A stretch of 64,000 nt of DNA from Micractinium sp. NFX-FRZ (GCA_029339195.1 JAPTJF010000033.1:124001-188000), one strand, 5' to 3'. Shown: positions 1 to 11,565, counted from the stretch's first letter. The notes: generated by a model from the sequence alone, not told the origin. Numbers and translations: made by a program.

Positions 1-63
1 CTTGCCCCCCTCTGTTCACTCCCCATCCTCCCTCTGCCTCCTCCGCCTATCCCCTGACTGCAG

Positions 64-551
64 GGGTGCGTTACCTGTTTCTGGGTCGGGCGCTGGAGGG
101 GCGGCCCAGCTACCACGTGCTGGGCCTGCTGCTGTGCACCCAGCTGGGCGTCTCCGGCCTGATGTGGCTTGCACAGCGGTACCGCAGCAGTACTTCCTTC
201 ATGATTGGCAGCGGCTGCGACGGCGCTCAGCAGGCAGCAGCAGCGAGGCAGCGCCACGCGGTGCTGCTGTCGGCAGAAGGCAAGCCGCTGCCAGACAGCG
301 GCTGGGGAGTGAGCAGCGAGGCAGCAGCGGCAAGTGGCGTGGCCGGCGCGGGCAGCGGCCGAGAGGTGCCCGGCAGCCGCAAGTGCCCGCTGTGCCTGTC
401 GGCACGCGCGCACCCCACTGCCACCCCGTGCGGCCACGTGTTTTGCTGGCAGTGCATCGCAGAGTGGGGCAACCAGAAGCCGGAGTGCCCGCTGTGCCGC
501 GCTGAGTTTACACCCTCCTCCCTTGTCTGCGTCCGCCACGCCGACTTTTGA
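64..551 (+). CDS. PEX10: Peroxin 10 (PEX10), C-terminal exon, 5' end outside window
   Basis: This is the last exon of a peroxisomal membrane RING-type ubiquitin ligase. With PEX2 and PEX12 it ubiquitinates the import receptor PEX5. The exon opens after a pyrimidine-rich acceptor ending at 63 and stops at TGA 549-551, giving about 162 residues. It begins with the end of the membrane domain (a hydrophobic stretch around [17 protein letters not shown]) and a variable linker. A C3HC4 RING finger follows (CPLC, then [10 protein letters not shown], then CPLCRAEF), and the protein ends shortly after it, as PEX10 proteins do. All eight zinc ligands are present. The membrane segment before the RING and the terminal position of the RING favour PEX10 over other RING proteins. 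The rest of the gene lies upstream of the window. Confidence 0.85.
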
Positions 552-1065
552 TCAATACAGACAGGATGTTGCTGGTTTTGCAGTCCTCAGATTGTGTGCC
601 CACCCATCTCCCTGTACCACTACGGAACCCTGGCCCCTGCCTCTGTACCTCCGCCTTTGCCCACTGCCCTCGGCTGCTACGCCTCACGACAACTTGAAAG
701 CAGTATGCATTGTTACTTGCATGTGCGCGCGACCCAACACAACAAATCAAAGCAAAGTGGCAACACCAGCGAGAATAAAAAGTAATGCCACACTGTGTCA
801 GTGGCAGGATACAAGTAAGAAATGCTGGTCGGGCTGTGATGAGGCGCTAGCGCCTGACAGCGCTGCTGCCACGAACCGGCTGCAACAGCCCTGCTTCGCT
901 GGCCACAACTCGGTCATGCTGCTGCCGCTGCCTGCCCTGCCTTCCTCCGCTTCTTGGCTGCCTCGGACGCCTTCATGGCGTGGGGCAGGATGTGGCAGAA
1001 GGCCTGCGCCACCTTGGAGGCATTTGGCCAGCTGGCCCCGCTCCTGCTAACGTCGTTGGTGCTGG
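552..1065. other. Convergent 3' intergenic region
   Basis: This is the space between the stops of PEX10 (+) and the HExxH protein (-). I see no gene. It must hold both 3' UTRs. There is no UGUAA motif here on either strand. The first on the plus strand (around 1083) lies in the neighbour's last exon, and the first on the minus strand (508-512) lies inside PEX10, so the transcripts may overlap. Confidence 0.5.
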
Positions 1066-2755
1066 TTAGCGCTTGGGGTCAGCCATGTAAGTCGCCCTGA
1101 GTGCCTCCACAACTTCCTCCGTGCTCGCCCTGCCAAACCACCTTTTCGGAAGCTGCAAGCTGGGGAAGCGCCTGAACACCTCATCCAACGGATCGTGGCC
1201 AAGCCTGCAGACAGGGAAAGAAGGCGCTACAAGTGAAGTCAGGCCTGGCCCCTTCAGGGGTACTAAGGAGTGGCTCCACACCCCTTGACGAGGTCACCAG
1301 AAGAGGGCAGACACCATGGTGCCCAAGGCAGGTGCTTGCCTGGCAGGCAGGAGGAGCTCCAGCTGCAGGGCCTCCACCTCTTGGTGTAGGTCAAGGCGGG
1401 CCCGCTCGTGCCGATCTATGCGCAGACGCCACAACCGCTGCCCCTCTACGCACTCATCAACATGGCGCAGCATGGCATGCCCCAGTTCATGCGCAAGTGT
1501 ATGTGCGTCCATGGAGTCGTCCCGTACTGCTATCCTACCCGCCCCTGCGAACCCGCACACGCTGGTGCCCGGGCAGTGATACACCTTGACCGTCGGCAAG
1601 TCTGCCGGACCTAGCAGGGCCACCGCCTCTGCGTGCTGCTCTGCCAGCTGCTGCCTGACTTTCAGGGTGAGAGGGTGGTCCTCAGGATAGTAGTAAGCCT
1701 CTGCAAGGGTGGGGTTACGGCATGTCAGGCTGCGCGGCCGACTTGCCCACCTGCCTGCCTCTGCGCCTGCTGCCCTCTGCCCGCCCTGGCTGTGCGCAGT
1801 TGCATACAGAGGGCACTGCGAACGACGAAAGCATGACCACTCACTGGTAATCCCAGACTGCTGCCTGTATTCCTCCAGTGAATCCTCGTACCAGGCCTCA
1901 TCGGACGTGTCCCTTGCAGCGGCCTTCCGCACCGGCAGCGCAGGCCTGATCCGTCCTGTTGGCATCACCTCCCATTTCCTGACTATTCCGTCGTAGTCCA
2001 CCACAGTGTAGGGCTGCACCCTGAGCGGCGCCGGCACCTCTGCGCCCAGGGTGCCCAGGGAGGCTGCACAGAGCGCCGATGCCAACGGCAGATCGGTTGG
2101 GGGCGGGGCCTCCCTTCTACGCCATACCGGCGTGGGCTGTGTGCTGCTGCCGCCAGTGCCATCGCCTGCAATCGCCGGAGCGAAGGAAGAGGGCACGCCT
2201 GGGTCAATGGCAGTTACTGGCAGCGACCTAGGGAGGCGTAGGCGGCGGGAGATGGGCAGGCACACAGCTCTGCAATGCGCAGAGGGGCACTGCTGGCTCA
2301 CCTGACGCACCGCTGCTGCCAGCCCCGCCGCCATTGCTGCCACCGGTACCGCCCGTGCTGCCTCCGCCGTCGCCACAGCCGCCGCCCGCATCTGTGCCAC
2401 TGGCGCCGGCCCCGCTGAGCCCAAAGAGCCGGCTTGCCGCTGCGGTGGTCACGCATGCAACTCCAAGAGCCACAGCTGCAGCACCGAGGAGCTTTGCTGG
2501 GCTGCTATAGTTCGGCTCCTTTGGTGGTTGTGCTTGGCGGGCCAAGGCCTTGTGAGCAGCCCGTGCTGCTCGCAGCTGGTGCTGCTGCCTAGACCAGCGC
2601 TGTGAGGCGCCGCTGCTGCGCCCGCTGCTGCTGTACTGCCTGCTGACCTCGAGGATTGCGGCCGCTCGGCGGGGGACACAGAAGGCCGCATCAGGGGCAA
2701 TTCTGTAGGCGGAACCGGCTTTGGGCCATAGTCTGACCGAGACCGAGGCAGCCAT
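1066..2755 (-). CDS. Membrane-anchored HExxH zinc-metalloprotease-like protein
   Basis: Four exons: 2755-2302, 2165-1845, 1700-1298, 1204-1066. Phases agree and give 438 residues. The ATG at 2755 starts an arginine- and serine-rich N-terminus that looks like an organelle transit peptide. One hydrophobic segment (LLGAAAVALGVACVTTAAAS) follows at about residues 95-115, then a glycine-rich low-complexity stretch. The third exon carries the zincin signature HELGHAMLRH, preceded by a predicted edge strand (GAGRIAVRDDS) as in many metalloproteases. Candidate third ligands are the acidic residues downstream (HQEVEALQLE). The placement of the motif after a membrane anchor recalls M48-like and OMA1-like organelle proteases, but I do not recognise the family from sequence. 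Substrate and compartment are unknown. The first intron is bounded by the strongest available acceptor, but other acceptors exist. Confidence 0.65.
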
Positions 2756-3848
2756 TGGTCAACCGTCCGGAGGAGTGCCCTGGGGCGCTCACGTCTGAGA
2801 CCTGCCTCGAATTGACTAGCGAGTTACGGTATATTGACGCAAACCACGAAAGAAGGGCGGGGAGATCAAAGCGATCTTCAGCAGCTCAGGACCATCAGCA
2901 GCTTGCCAGGTGGGCACCAGCTCACCGCTGCCTCTCGATGAAGCGGCACAGTACAGATGACATCAGGGACCCTCCAAGCACCTTTGCACGGCGCGGTCGG
3001 GAACAGCAGTGTGGCCTCACGATTTGGAGCTCAAGAGGGGCTCGCTTGGCACCGACCGGTGCTTGGCGCCGCCCCCCCCATCAGCACGCTGCAGGTGTCG
3101 CTTTTGCACCACCCAACAGCGGGACCTGTTCTGCCTAGAGCTTACAGTTGTGGCACAGCGCAGGGCGCGCGCCAGCGTGCAAGGCTTCACAGCACGCCGG
3201 CCGCGCGGGGTGGGGCGCAGACGCGTCCCAAGCAATGACGTGTGGGATGGGAGTGGGCGGGGGGTCAGACAGGTGCGCTGCTCGAGGGGGGCCTAGTGCA
3301 AGAGGAGAGGAGAGCAGGAAGGAGGGGTCAGGGAGGATGGGCGTCAAGACAAGACGTAGGGTGTGTGGGCATTGTCATGCGAGGCAAAACTGCGGGCAGC
3401 CACGGGGCGTGGGTGGGCTGCGCGGGCATGGGTTGGGTCATGAAGGGGGGGCAGGCACACAATAGCAGCGAGAAAGAGCCAGAGAGAATAAGCGGAAGGG
3501 TCAGCGAGGGCGGTACAATGGGGAGCACCACGGCATGAGGGTGCTGCGGGGCGGGGAAGAGGAATACCAGGGGGGGGGCCGTGAAGCGTGGCAGCGCACT
3601 CACAGTGGAGTGCGGTGCGGTGCATGCGGCGTCAGCAGCGGTACAGGCGGTGCGCGGGTACAGGGGCAGGGGGCGTGCTTGCACGCACGGGAGGAGCAAG
3701 GCCAGGCAGGAGTGTGCCAGGCGAGGCTAGCTGCCTCCCGGGGCGCAATTGCAGCGTCATAGAAAGAGGGTCTGTCAGGCGGGCTCATCTCTGAGCCATT
3801 GCCAGCTTGGCACCGAAGCAGTGCCAGCTCAGCACGTGTGCCAGCTCA
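2756..3848. other. Intergenic region holding the Mut9-like kinase 3' UTR
   Basis: No gene is supported here. Reading frames present are short and lack recognisable features. The region is bounded by the start of the HExxH gene and the stop of the kinase gene, both on the minus strand. It therefore holds the kinase 3' UTR (down to about 3140) and the HExxH promoter. It contains purine-rich, GGGG-rich tracts around 3240-3560. Confidence 0.5.
3142..3146 (-). terminator. UGUAA polyadenylation motif for the Mut9-like kinase
   Basis: TTACA on the plus strand reads TGTAA on the minus strand, the usual green-algal poly(A) signal. It is the first such motif after the kinase stop at 3849, about 700 bases away, which is a rather long 3' UTR. 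Confidence 0.4.
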
Positions 3849-6800
3849 TCAGCTGACTGTGCGCCCGTAGGCCACCCCCGCGATGTACAGGTTCTTGGCC
3901 CACTTCTCCTTGACATGCGTGCTGGGGAAGGCAGACGTGCGCAGCGTTTCCTGCGTCTCATCCATCGGCCGCCGCTTGGGCACGCTGCACGAAGCGAGCA
4001 AGCAGGGAAGAGCAGGGGAGGCGGGCAGGCGGCACGATGAGGGCAGTGCAGGGATGCCTGGGGCTGTGCCTGCGTGAGGCCAAGCCAACTCAAGAGAGCC
4101 TCCTCGGCTCCCACCCCTCTCTTTTTGGGCCACCTGCCCCCACCCGCCTGCAACCCGTCTGGTATGAACTGCACCCCGCCGGCCCACCCACCCCGCCCCA
4201 CCTGAGCACGAACGCCGCCTGGTCTGGCGTGGCTGCGCAGCTGGTGATGCGGTACCCCGCGTCCCACCGCCGGTGGATGCCCTCGCTGGGGTACTGGAAG
4301 TCCAGCTCCACGCACTGCCAGGTGGGAGGGGTGAGGAGAAAGGAGGCGTGGGGATGAGGAGTTCAGGAACGGGGGCGAAACGGTGAAGGCAGGGTTGGAG
4401 GAATTACGGGGCGACCATGGCAGGGCGCGGGTCAGGGCACATGCTGGCGGGGCGCATGCTTTCAGGTAAGCAGGCAGCAGGATGAGAGCCACACAGGAGG
4501 CCGGGTTAGGCCGTGTGCACGCCACGCCAGGCGCAGACGCACATCCAGGCAGCAGGCCAAGCTGCATATGCGTGCCCGTGTGTGCCCACACATCTCGATG
4601 ACATTCACCGGCCCCCCGCTCACCTGGTCCACAAACCCTGCGTTGCGGCTCATCACCACCGCCCAGCGCGAGTGGCTGGTGGCCATGGCGGTCACAAAGA
4701 AGCCCTCCTTCCACTTCTTGTTGATCCACTTGAAGGGGAAGGAGTCTGCCAGGCAGGAGGAGCGGGACGGCGAGGTGGGGGCGGTGGGGTGACGAGAAAG
4801 GTGGTCAGGGAGGCAAGCGTGCCAGTGGCCAGGTCGAACAGTGCAAGCGCAAATTGCAAGGGTTGTTGCATGGCAGGAAGGCCGTCTGCCACTGCCGCCG
4901 CTGTCGCCCGAGAGCAGTAGCCGGTAAGCATCACTGCCCACCACTCCCGCCCCTCCACTCCCGCCGCCCCACTCCCGCTCACCCGACACCTTGTAGCTCT
5001 GCTGCGTGTAGGGCGTGCCCTTGCTCATGACCACCAGCGATGAGCCGGTGGCCGACCCCGCCATGGCCGTGATGTAGTACCCCTCCTCCCACTTCTCCAT
5101 GATCCAGTCCTTGGGCAGGAACTGCATCGGGGTGGGGTGGGGTGGGGTGGGGGTAGAGGGGTAGCGTGTTCAGAGTGTCTCGGGGCTGGCAGGAGAGAAG
5201 GCAGGGGAGACATAGGAGGTTGGCAGGGCGGGGAGCAGCCAGGCGGGGACCGCTCAAACATCCATCAACCCAGCAATCCCAACAACGAACAAAACCAGTC
5301 TCTCACCTGGCTGGCCTGCTGCGCAAACCCATTCCCGAACACCCAAAATCCCTGCCCCGCCGCACGTGCCCACACTTGCATCCACCTGTCAAGATACCTG
5401 CGACAGGACCCCCCCACCCCCACCCCCGCCCCCCACCCTCACCCACCACCCCCCCACCTGGTTGGAGAGGTCGTAGACCTGCTGCGCAAAGCCGGTGCCC
5501 GCGTCCATGATGAGGGCCCACAGGTCCTGGCAGCAGGCGACGCTGGAGATGTACAGACCGTCGTCGTTGCCCTTCTCCACGTGCTGCTGGACCCTGTTAT
5601 TGGCGACGTTATAGTGGTACCTGCGGGCGGGGCGGCGGGGGGCAGCGGGGGGTGCCGTAAATTTTCGAATTTTGGGGTGGACTGTCCAACTGCTCATTCA
5701 GCGAGCGTGGTGACGGTCCTCATCAAACCTGCTCGAGGCTGCTCCGAAGCTGCCTGCTCGCCTTCTCATGCCCCATCGTCGCTCGCTCATTCCGACACTT
5801 CTGGATTTCGACACACCATCGACAGTTGTTGAAAAACGACAAGAAGCAACCTGAAGGGTCGCGAGGCCCGCGCTCTGGGCCTGCCAGCAGGCGCCGCCGC
5901 CTCTGCCTCGGACAGCCCTGGCAAGCGTGCCCGCGCCCCGCCCAGCAGGTACCAGCCCCAGCCGCTCTCAAATGCCAAGTACAAAACCCAGGAGGACAAT
6001 GACAGGGCGCCCGTCATTGCAGCGGCGGCGGCCGCCGCACAGGCAGCAGCGGCACGCGTGCCGCTGGACGCGCTGCGCAAGCACCGCGTGGAGGCCGGCC
6101 TGGGCCAGCGCAAGGCGCTGGTCTTTGGGGGCAGCGGCCTGCGCGCTGCCGACAAGGCGCAGGCCCGTGCACTGGTCCTGAGCCTGGTGCCCCCAACGAC
6201 CGACCCCATCTGGCAGGTGCGCGGCGGGGGCCAGTGCTGGAGGGCGGCCGACGCCAAGCGACGCTCTGCTAAACACTCCCCTCTCTCCTGCAGGCCAAAT
6301 CCCACCTCCACTACAACTTCGATGCGCTGAAGCGCACCGGCCCAGCCGAGGAGGGCCTGCAGCTGCTCAAGCTGGTCTACTCCTGGCTGAAGGAGCGCGG
6401 CTGGCTGGAGCACTGGCGCGTGCCCAGCATGGAACTTGTGGTGCGCTTCAACAACCTCAGCCCAGACCACCAGGACCAGCAGACGGGCGCGCTGGCCTAC
6501 CAGCGGGTGGGTGGGTGCGGGCCTGGGGGGCGCAGGCGCAGGAGTACAGGCATGCCGACCACTGGCGCACGTGCAGGCAGCTCAACGGGGAGCAGCAGGC
6601 CGCCAGCAGCCTCTGGCTGCCCATCCAGCCACTCTCCCTCCCTCCCGCCCGCCCCCAACTGCAGCCCCCGCCGGCGCCCGAGGTGCCCGGCGGCCTGCGC
6701 CTGCTGCTGGATCTGGGCGACCTGCAGACGGGCGCCGCGTGCTGCATGCGCTTCACCCTCAAGGGTGGCGCAGTGCAGCTCGAGGTGTGGGACGAGCTGG

Positions 6801-9800
6801 TGGCCATGGACGAGGCGGCTGCCGGGAGCGGCGGCTTGGGCCAGCTGCTGCACGGGCACTACGGCGCCGACGATGCGCTCAGCGCCACCATCAGCATCGA
6901 CCTGGCGCTGCCCAGCCTAACCAAGCAGCTGGGCCAGGGCCTGCCTCACAACGTGTGCATATATTTTTTTAGATTCGAGGAACAGCACGGCATCGCCAGC
7001 CGTGTGCAGGACCGGCGTGGCAGCCGCTACGGCAACAGCAAGCCGGCGTACGAGGTCGGCGCTGCGGCGCGCGCAGCGGCGGCCGCACCACAGCTGGCGC
7101 AAGCCCAGCAGGCGCCCCCAGAGCACTGCTACACGTGCCTGGCACTGGCCCCGAGCCCTCCGCCCCGTTTCAACCCAGGGCGCAAGCCATACTGGAACGT
7201 CAGGATGATTGCCGGCGAGCGCCGCCGCCAGTGCAACGCCTGCGACAGGCGGTGCACCGAAAACACGGCGCCACAGCGCCAGCCGCTGGCGGTGCAGTTT
7301 TGCGCCAACGGCTGCGCGGGCTGCACCTGCTGCTGAGCAGCGCAGCTGATGCACAGCAGCCATGGTGCCAGCAAGGCTGTATTGCTGTTCCACACCAGTG
7401 TTTTTTCACACCATGCTTAACACCAGTGCCAGGGCAAGTAGGCTAGCTCGGAGCTCTTAGCGGGAAGCGGGGAGTGGCTGCCGCATCAAGACAGCCGCAG
7501 CCACTCAGGTCACCACGGGCTGCCCCCGCCCAGCACGTACCAGCCCCCGCCACTCTCAGATTCCAAATACAGAACCCAGAAAGACATTGGCACGGATGCA
7601 GTTTCCGCCGTACTGCTGCTGCATGCGTGCACTGCAACCCGCTGGCTGTCCCACACCCCACCCCGCCCGCCCCCTGCCTCACCGCTGCTTCATGGGTCGG
7701 TGCGCGTTGTAGACGGTGATCCACTGCGTGGCCGGCAGGCCCAGCCGTATCCGCTTCTTGGGGGTGGGCAGCTCCAGGTCCGCCGTGTCACCGCCCTCCC
7801 GCGCGCGCTTCTGGCCCACCTGCAGGCGGGAGCAGTGATCAGAAGACAGGCGGCGAGCCGGGATGCAGGGGCAGAAGGTTCAATAGGAGGCAGGAGGGGC
7901 TGCGGGTCCGCAGCACGCAAACAGCACAGCCGCTGGTGAGCTTTCCCCTCCCACCTCGCACCCCTGCCTCCCCCGTGCACCTTGCCCCTGCATCATCACC
8001 ACCCCACGTACCTTCTGTGCCTCGCTGCCCTCGCCCACCATGAGCGGCCGCGACGGCCCTGCTGGGCCGCACAGCGGGTCAAACAGCTCCATGTACGCGC
8101 TGTACCTGCGGGGGAGGACAGAGAGGAGGCAGGCAAGAGATGGTTAGGGTGGCAGGGGCAAGGGGCAGGGGTCGGTAGGTTGGAGGCGCCAGGTCAAGCT
8201 AGACTGACTTTGGCTACTCAACAAGGTGCACCACAGCCAGGTGACAGCGTCCCGCAAACCGCACACATCAACAACTCGCTCCCAGTCCCCGCACTCCCAG
8301 CCGCCAAGGCACCCTCGTTGATTGGCCACGCCCGCCACCCACTTGGGCTCCTCGTCAAACTTGAGGTTGACCACGGCCTCGGTGAACTGCCGGAAGGGCG
8401 GCGGCGTGTAGCGGCACAGCAGCTCGGGCGAGGTGGCCATCTTCTTCTTGCACACCAGGAAGCCCTTGTTGTCGCCCTGGTACCCCTGCCAGGGCAGCCG
8501 CCCCCGCAGCAGGAAGAGCAGCGTGTAGGCCAGCGACTCGAGGTCGTCGCGCCGCGAGGCGGTGCGCCCCTGCACAGTGGGCGAGCAAAGGCAGGGAGGG
8601 GTGGAGGTGAGGGGGAATGTGAGGGGAGCAGGCGGTTAAAACAAGAGGGTGCAGGACCGAGTGAAGAAAGACAGAGCTGTGATCCAGCAGTACGTGCAGC
8701 TTGCAACCGTCGCCCCTGCCCTCCAGCCACCACCCAGCCACAGTCAACCCTGTCCTGACCCAACCATGTCCCACCCACCAGGTGGGCGTGCACCGAGGCG
8801 TAGCGCACTGTGCCTCTAAACACGTCTGGCCGCTGGTCGTACTCCACGTGCGTGCCGCATACCGCATCCTGCGCAGCGGGCATGACAGAAGCAGGGCAGT
8901 GGAGACAGCAAGGGTCAGACAGGGGGACAGCGTGAAGTGTGAGGGACACCGGGCGACGGCACTTGCACAGCCTGACGGCAGCAGCATGGCCTGCTCACGG
9001 CCTGCTCATGCAATCTGAAGGGCCGGGCGCCCTGCTCCCCAGTCCCCAAACAAGCCTGCCCCCACTGCCTCGCCCCAGGTGCTGGGTGCAGGCCCCTCCC
9101 AGCCTGCATCACATTCCGCATAGCACCACTGCCTCCCTCCCCCGTCTCCTCCCAACCTGCACCACCCGTTAATTCCCAAGCGCACCTTCCATCGCGTGGC
9201 CAGCCCCAGGTCCACCAGCCACAGCTTCTTCTCGTTGGGCAGGCCCTGCGCGCCCATCAGGAAGTTCTCGGGCTTCACGTCGCCGTGCACAAAGCTGCAG
9301 GGTGGGGGGTGGGGGGCAAGGTCAGTACGTTTGCTCATGCATGCATCGCATGGCGTCCTCTGTTGCATAACACCCTCGCTGCCTACCTGGCTGTCTTGGT
9401 CAGGGCCTAAATATCCAACCGCAACAGGCTCCCTGTCCCTACAATTCATCCCCCTCCACTCCACCAGATCCTCCACTGTGCCACGCGCATTGCGATCGTC
9501 GCTGCCTCGGCTGCTACCTTCTCCTCTGCCCACCCCTCGTCGTGCCGCCGCTCCAGGGTGGCACTGGCCGCTACCGCCCCTCTGCTCCTTCCCCTGCCCC
9601 TTGCTGCAACTCATTTGCCCCACATGTCCCCCTTCTCCTCCCCCACTTGACACTCGCTCACCCCTTGGCGTGCAGCCGCTCCAGGATGGCGATTGCCTCC
9701 ACCGCGATGCACGCCACCATCTCCTGCGACATCACCTGCCCCTGCGTGTTCCACACATCCCACAGGCTGGGCCCCAGCATGTCCATCACCTGCCAAGGGA

Positions 9801-11113
9801 GGGGGCGGGGCCGGCGGCATTAGCTGAAGCAGCAGCAGCAGCAGCAGCGATTGCAGTGGGGGAAAGACAGACAAGGCTCAATCCACATCTCCCCACTCGC
9901 CACCTGCCCACTGCATGCTGCCCAATGCTTCAGGCCAGCTGCTGCCTCGAGCAGTTCTGTACGGGCATCCGCCACATTTGATGCGACGCCAGCACTGTGT
10001 GCGCACCATGATGTAGAAGTCCCCTTGCCGCCCCTTGTAGTGCACCTTGGGCACGCCTGGAATGTTGCCCAGAGCGCTGCAGCAGCACACGCCAGGGGGC
10101 AGAGGGACAGAGGGCAGCCTGGGAACGGGCAGCAAAGTCCGGGTATCGGACGGCCGTTGCCACCTGGCACAACTGTCGCACAGCTGCTGCAGCAGCCCAA
10201 TGCAAGCTTCCCAGCCAGTCATGACCACCGGCAACAGTGCTGCCCTGTTGCTTTATGCTACAGCCTGCACTGCAGCTCCGGCTGCCAGTGTCGTCATCTT
10301 CTCACCCGTACACCGACCACTCATATGGCGGCCCGTAGTTGCAGCCCTTGCTGCTGCGGTGCTCCAGCTTCAATGCAATCTGCAAACAGGATGGCACCAA
10401 AGCGCAGCATATCATGGAAACCGACAAAGCAGCGCTGCCCAAGAGGCTTTTGGGTGCTCGCCCCTCCGGCACCCCATGTGACGTAGTCTGCCCTCCACAC
10501 CTGCACCAACAGAGCAGGCAGACGTGCAGGCTGCACATGCAGGAAGGTGCAGCACCAAACATCGGGCAGCACCCCGCAAATCGCAGAGTGCTGCAAACGC
10601 GGAATGCTGGCACACTGCAGCGCCCGGCTGGCACGCAGCGCACCATGTTGGCGTTGGCTCCATCCTTCTCCTTGGTGGGCTGCGCTCGCCGCCCCATGTA
10701 CACCTGCCCAAAGCCGCCCTTGCCGAGCTTCTTGTCCACGACGTACAGCGGGCTGCCGCCCACTTGCACCTGCAGCAGGCAGCAGCAGCAGCATGCGGCA
10801 GCGGTGTCAGCCGTCAAATGAGGGACTGCCGGACTGCAGTGGGGCTTGTCGGACATCCGTCCCAGCCTTCGAAGTCGGCACACAGCTTCTTAAGGGCAAC
10901 AAACAGGCCGCTGCACCTGCCCCAGAAGGGCTGGCCCAACGAGCACGCGGGTGCCGCGCCGCCGTCGTGCGGGCGGGAGCGGCGGTCGCGCCGCTGGATG
11001 GCCCCCGCCTGAGGCCCCACAGCCCGCAATCAGGCGCTCACCTTGTCCGGGATCTGTGCATTGGCCGCATCCTCCTTGGCGGGCTTGCCCGCGTCGCCCT
11101 CCTCGCCGGCCAT
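3849..11113 (-). CDS. MLK: Mut9-like kinase (CK1-family MLK/PPK) with C-terminal DUF7477 repeats
   Basis: A nuclear serine/threonine kinase. In Chlamydomonas Mut9p phosphorylates histones H3 and H2A and supports gene silencing, and in Arabidopsis MLKs act in light and clock signalling. Fifteen exons: 11113-11042, 10769-10644, 10379-10306, 10076-10007, 9789-9662, 9294-9186, 8868-8779, 8569-8343, 8105-8012, 7819-7683, 5620-5458, 5121-4983, 4745-4624, 4314-4202, 3984-3849. All phases match, giving 599 residues. The kinase domain begins at about residue 30 (GKGGFGQV), with catalytic loop HGDVKPEN near 160 and DLG in place of DFG near 184, both typical of this family. After a basic linker (PKKRIRL), residues 375-599 hold repeated W-x6-Y/F-x-I/V-T/S modules of DUF7477, ending in the family-typical GRTVS. 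Similarity to plant MLKs is end to end. Intron 10 is unusually large (about 2.06 kb) and contains another gene on the other strand. Confidence 0.95.
5129..5154 (+). repeat. GGGGT tandem repeat beside a kinase splice acceptor
   Basis: Five consecutive GGGGT units lie just upstream (in gene orientation) of kinase exon 12. On the transcribed strand they form the CCCCA pyrimidine tract of the 3' splice site. Confidence 0.8.
5409..5460 (-). repeat. G-rich tract directly after a kinase splice donor
   Basis: The plus strand is almost pure C with scattered A. On the minus strand runs of three to seven G follow immediately after the donor of exon 11, a pattern able to fold into a G-quadruplex in the pre-mRNA. 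Confidence 0.6.
5833..7336 (+). CDS. Unknown protein nested antisense in a kinase intron, cysteine-rich C-terminus
   Basis: Three coding blocks fit splice sites and phase: 5833(open at 5' end)-6216, 6294-6506 and 6665-7336, together 423 residues and a TGA stop. The first block is basic and alanine-rich ([10 protein letters not shown], then a poly-Ala run). The second is a well-formed helical or globular segment ([13 protein letters not shown]). The third holds a glycine- and aspartate-rich segment and ends in paired cysteines (CYTC, CNAC, CANGC, then CTCC at the very C-terminus), suggesting a zinc-binding tail. I do not recognise the family. The start is unclear: an ATG at 5767 opens a frame that would join this one only with one extra A in the A5 run near 5831, so a frameshift, a missing exon or decay is possible. 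The whole gene lies inside intron 10 of the Mut9-like kinase, opposite strand. Confidence 0.5.
7520..7592 (+). pseudogene. Relic fragment duplicating the 5' coding part of the nested gene
   Basis: About 73 bases resemble 5932-6004 in the same orientation and the same reading frame. The peptide motifs are [18 protein letters not shown] in the nested gene and [18 protein letters not shown] here. Many differences leave the peptide similar, as expected for diverged protein-coding copies. The flanking sequence shows no further coding similarity, so this is a fragment. Confidence 0.6.
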
Positions 11114-11565
11114 AACACCTGGGCCTGCTGGCGCTGCGAGCCCGCCCTTGCTGCCTTCCTGGCCGTTCAGTATCAAAAGACGTCCCTACTGCCGCGCCGC
11201 GGGGCGTGCCAACGGCCCGAGAGCGGAGAGCGGGGCCTGCGCCGCGCGACTTCAACAACGGGCACGGCTGCAATGCGTGCAGCTGCAGCTGTAGACAATG
11301 CCCTTGTCCTGAAGTGTGGGTCAGCTGAGCCCCTCCCAAGCAGGCCTCGCTGGCGCTCGCTGGCAGCAAAGGAGGGCCTCCCCTTCTCACATGCATCGCC
11401 TGCTGGCAGTCGTGACGCTCCCCCGGTGCTGGCTGGTGCGCTGCGACAGGTGATCGAGAGACTGCAGGTGCTCTCGAGGCCATAGAAGCCTCAAGGCCGT
11501 CTGGACGGCCCGCAGCGCGGTTCCTGAAGGCTTCCGCCGTCCCAAGGGCCACCCTCAGCCCATTG
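11114..11565. promoter_or_regulatory. Shared promoter of Mut9-like kinase and RCC1 protein
   Basis: 452 bases separate the two divergent start codons. No other gene is visible. It must hold both 5' UTRs and promoters. I could not identify a TATA box or a specific factor site. Confidence 0.55.

Noticed and set aside
5787..6470. 227-codon minus-strand frame in the large kinase intron
   Set aside because: It is antisense to the nested gene and does not join any kinase exon in phase. Exon 10 to exon 11 already fit perfectly without it.
6949..6974. Possible mini-intron in the nested gene (GTGTGCATATATTTTTTTAG)
   Set aside because: It looks like donor to acceptor but is only about 20-25 bases and in frame, far below a usable intron length.
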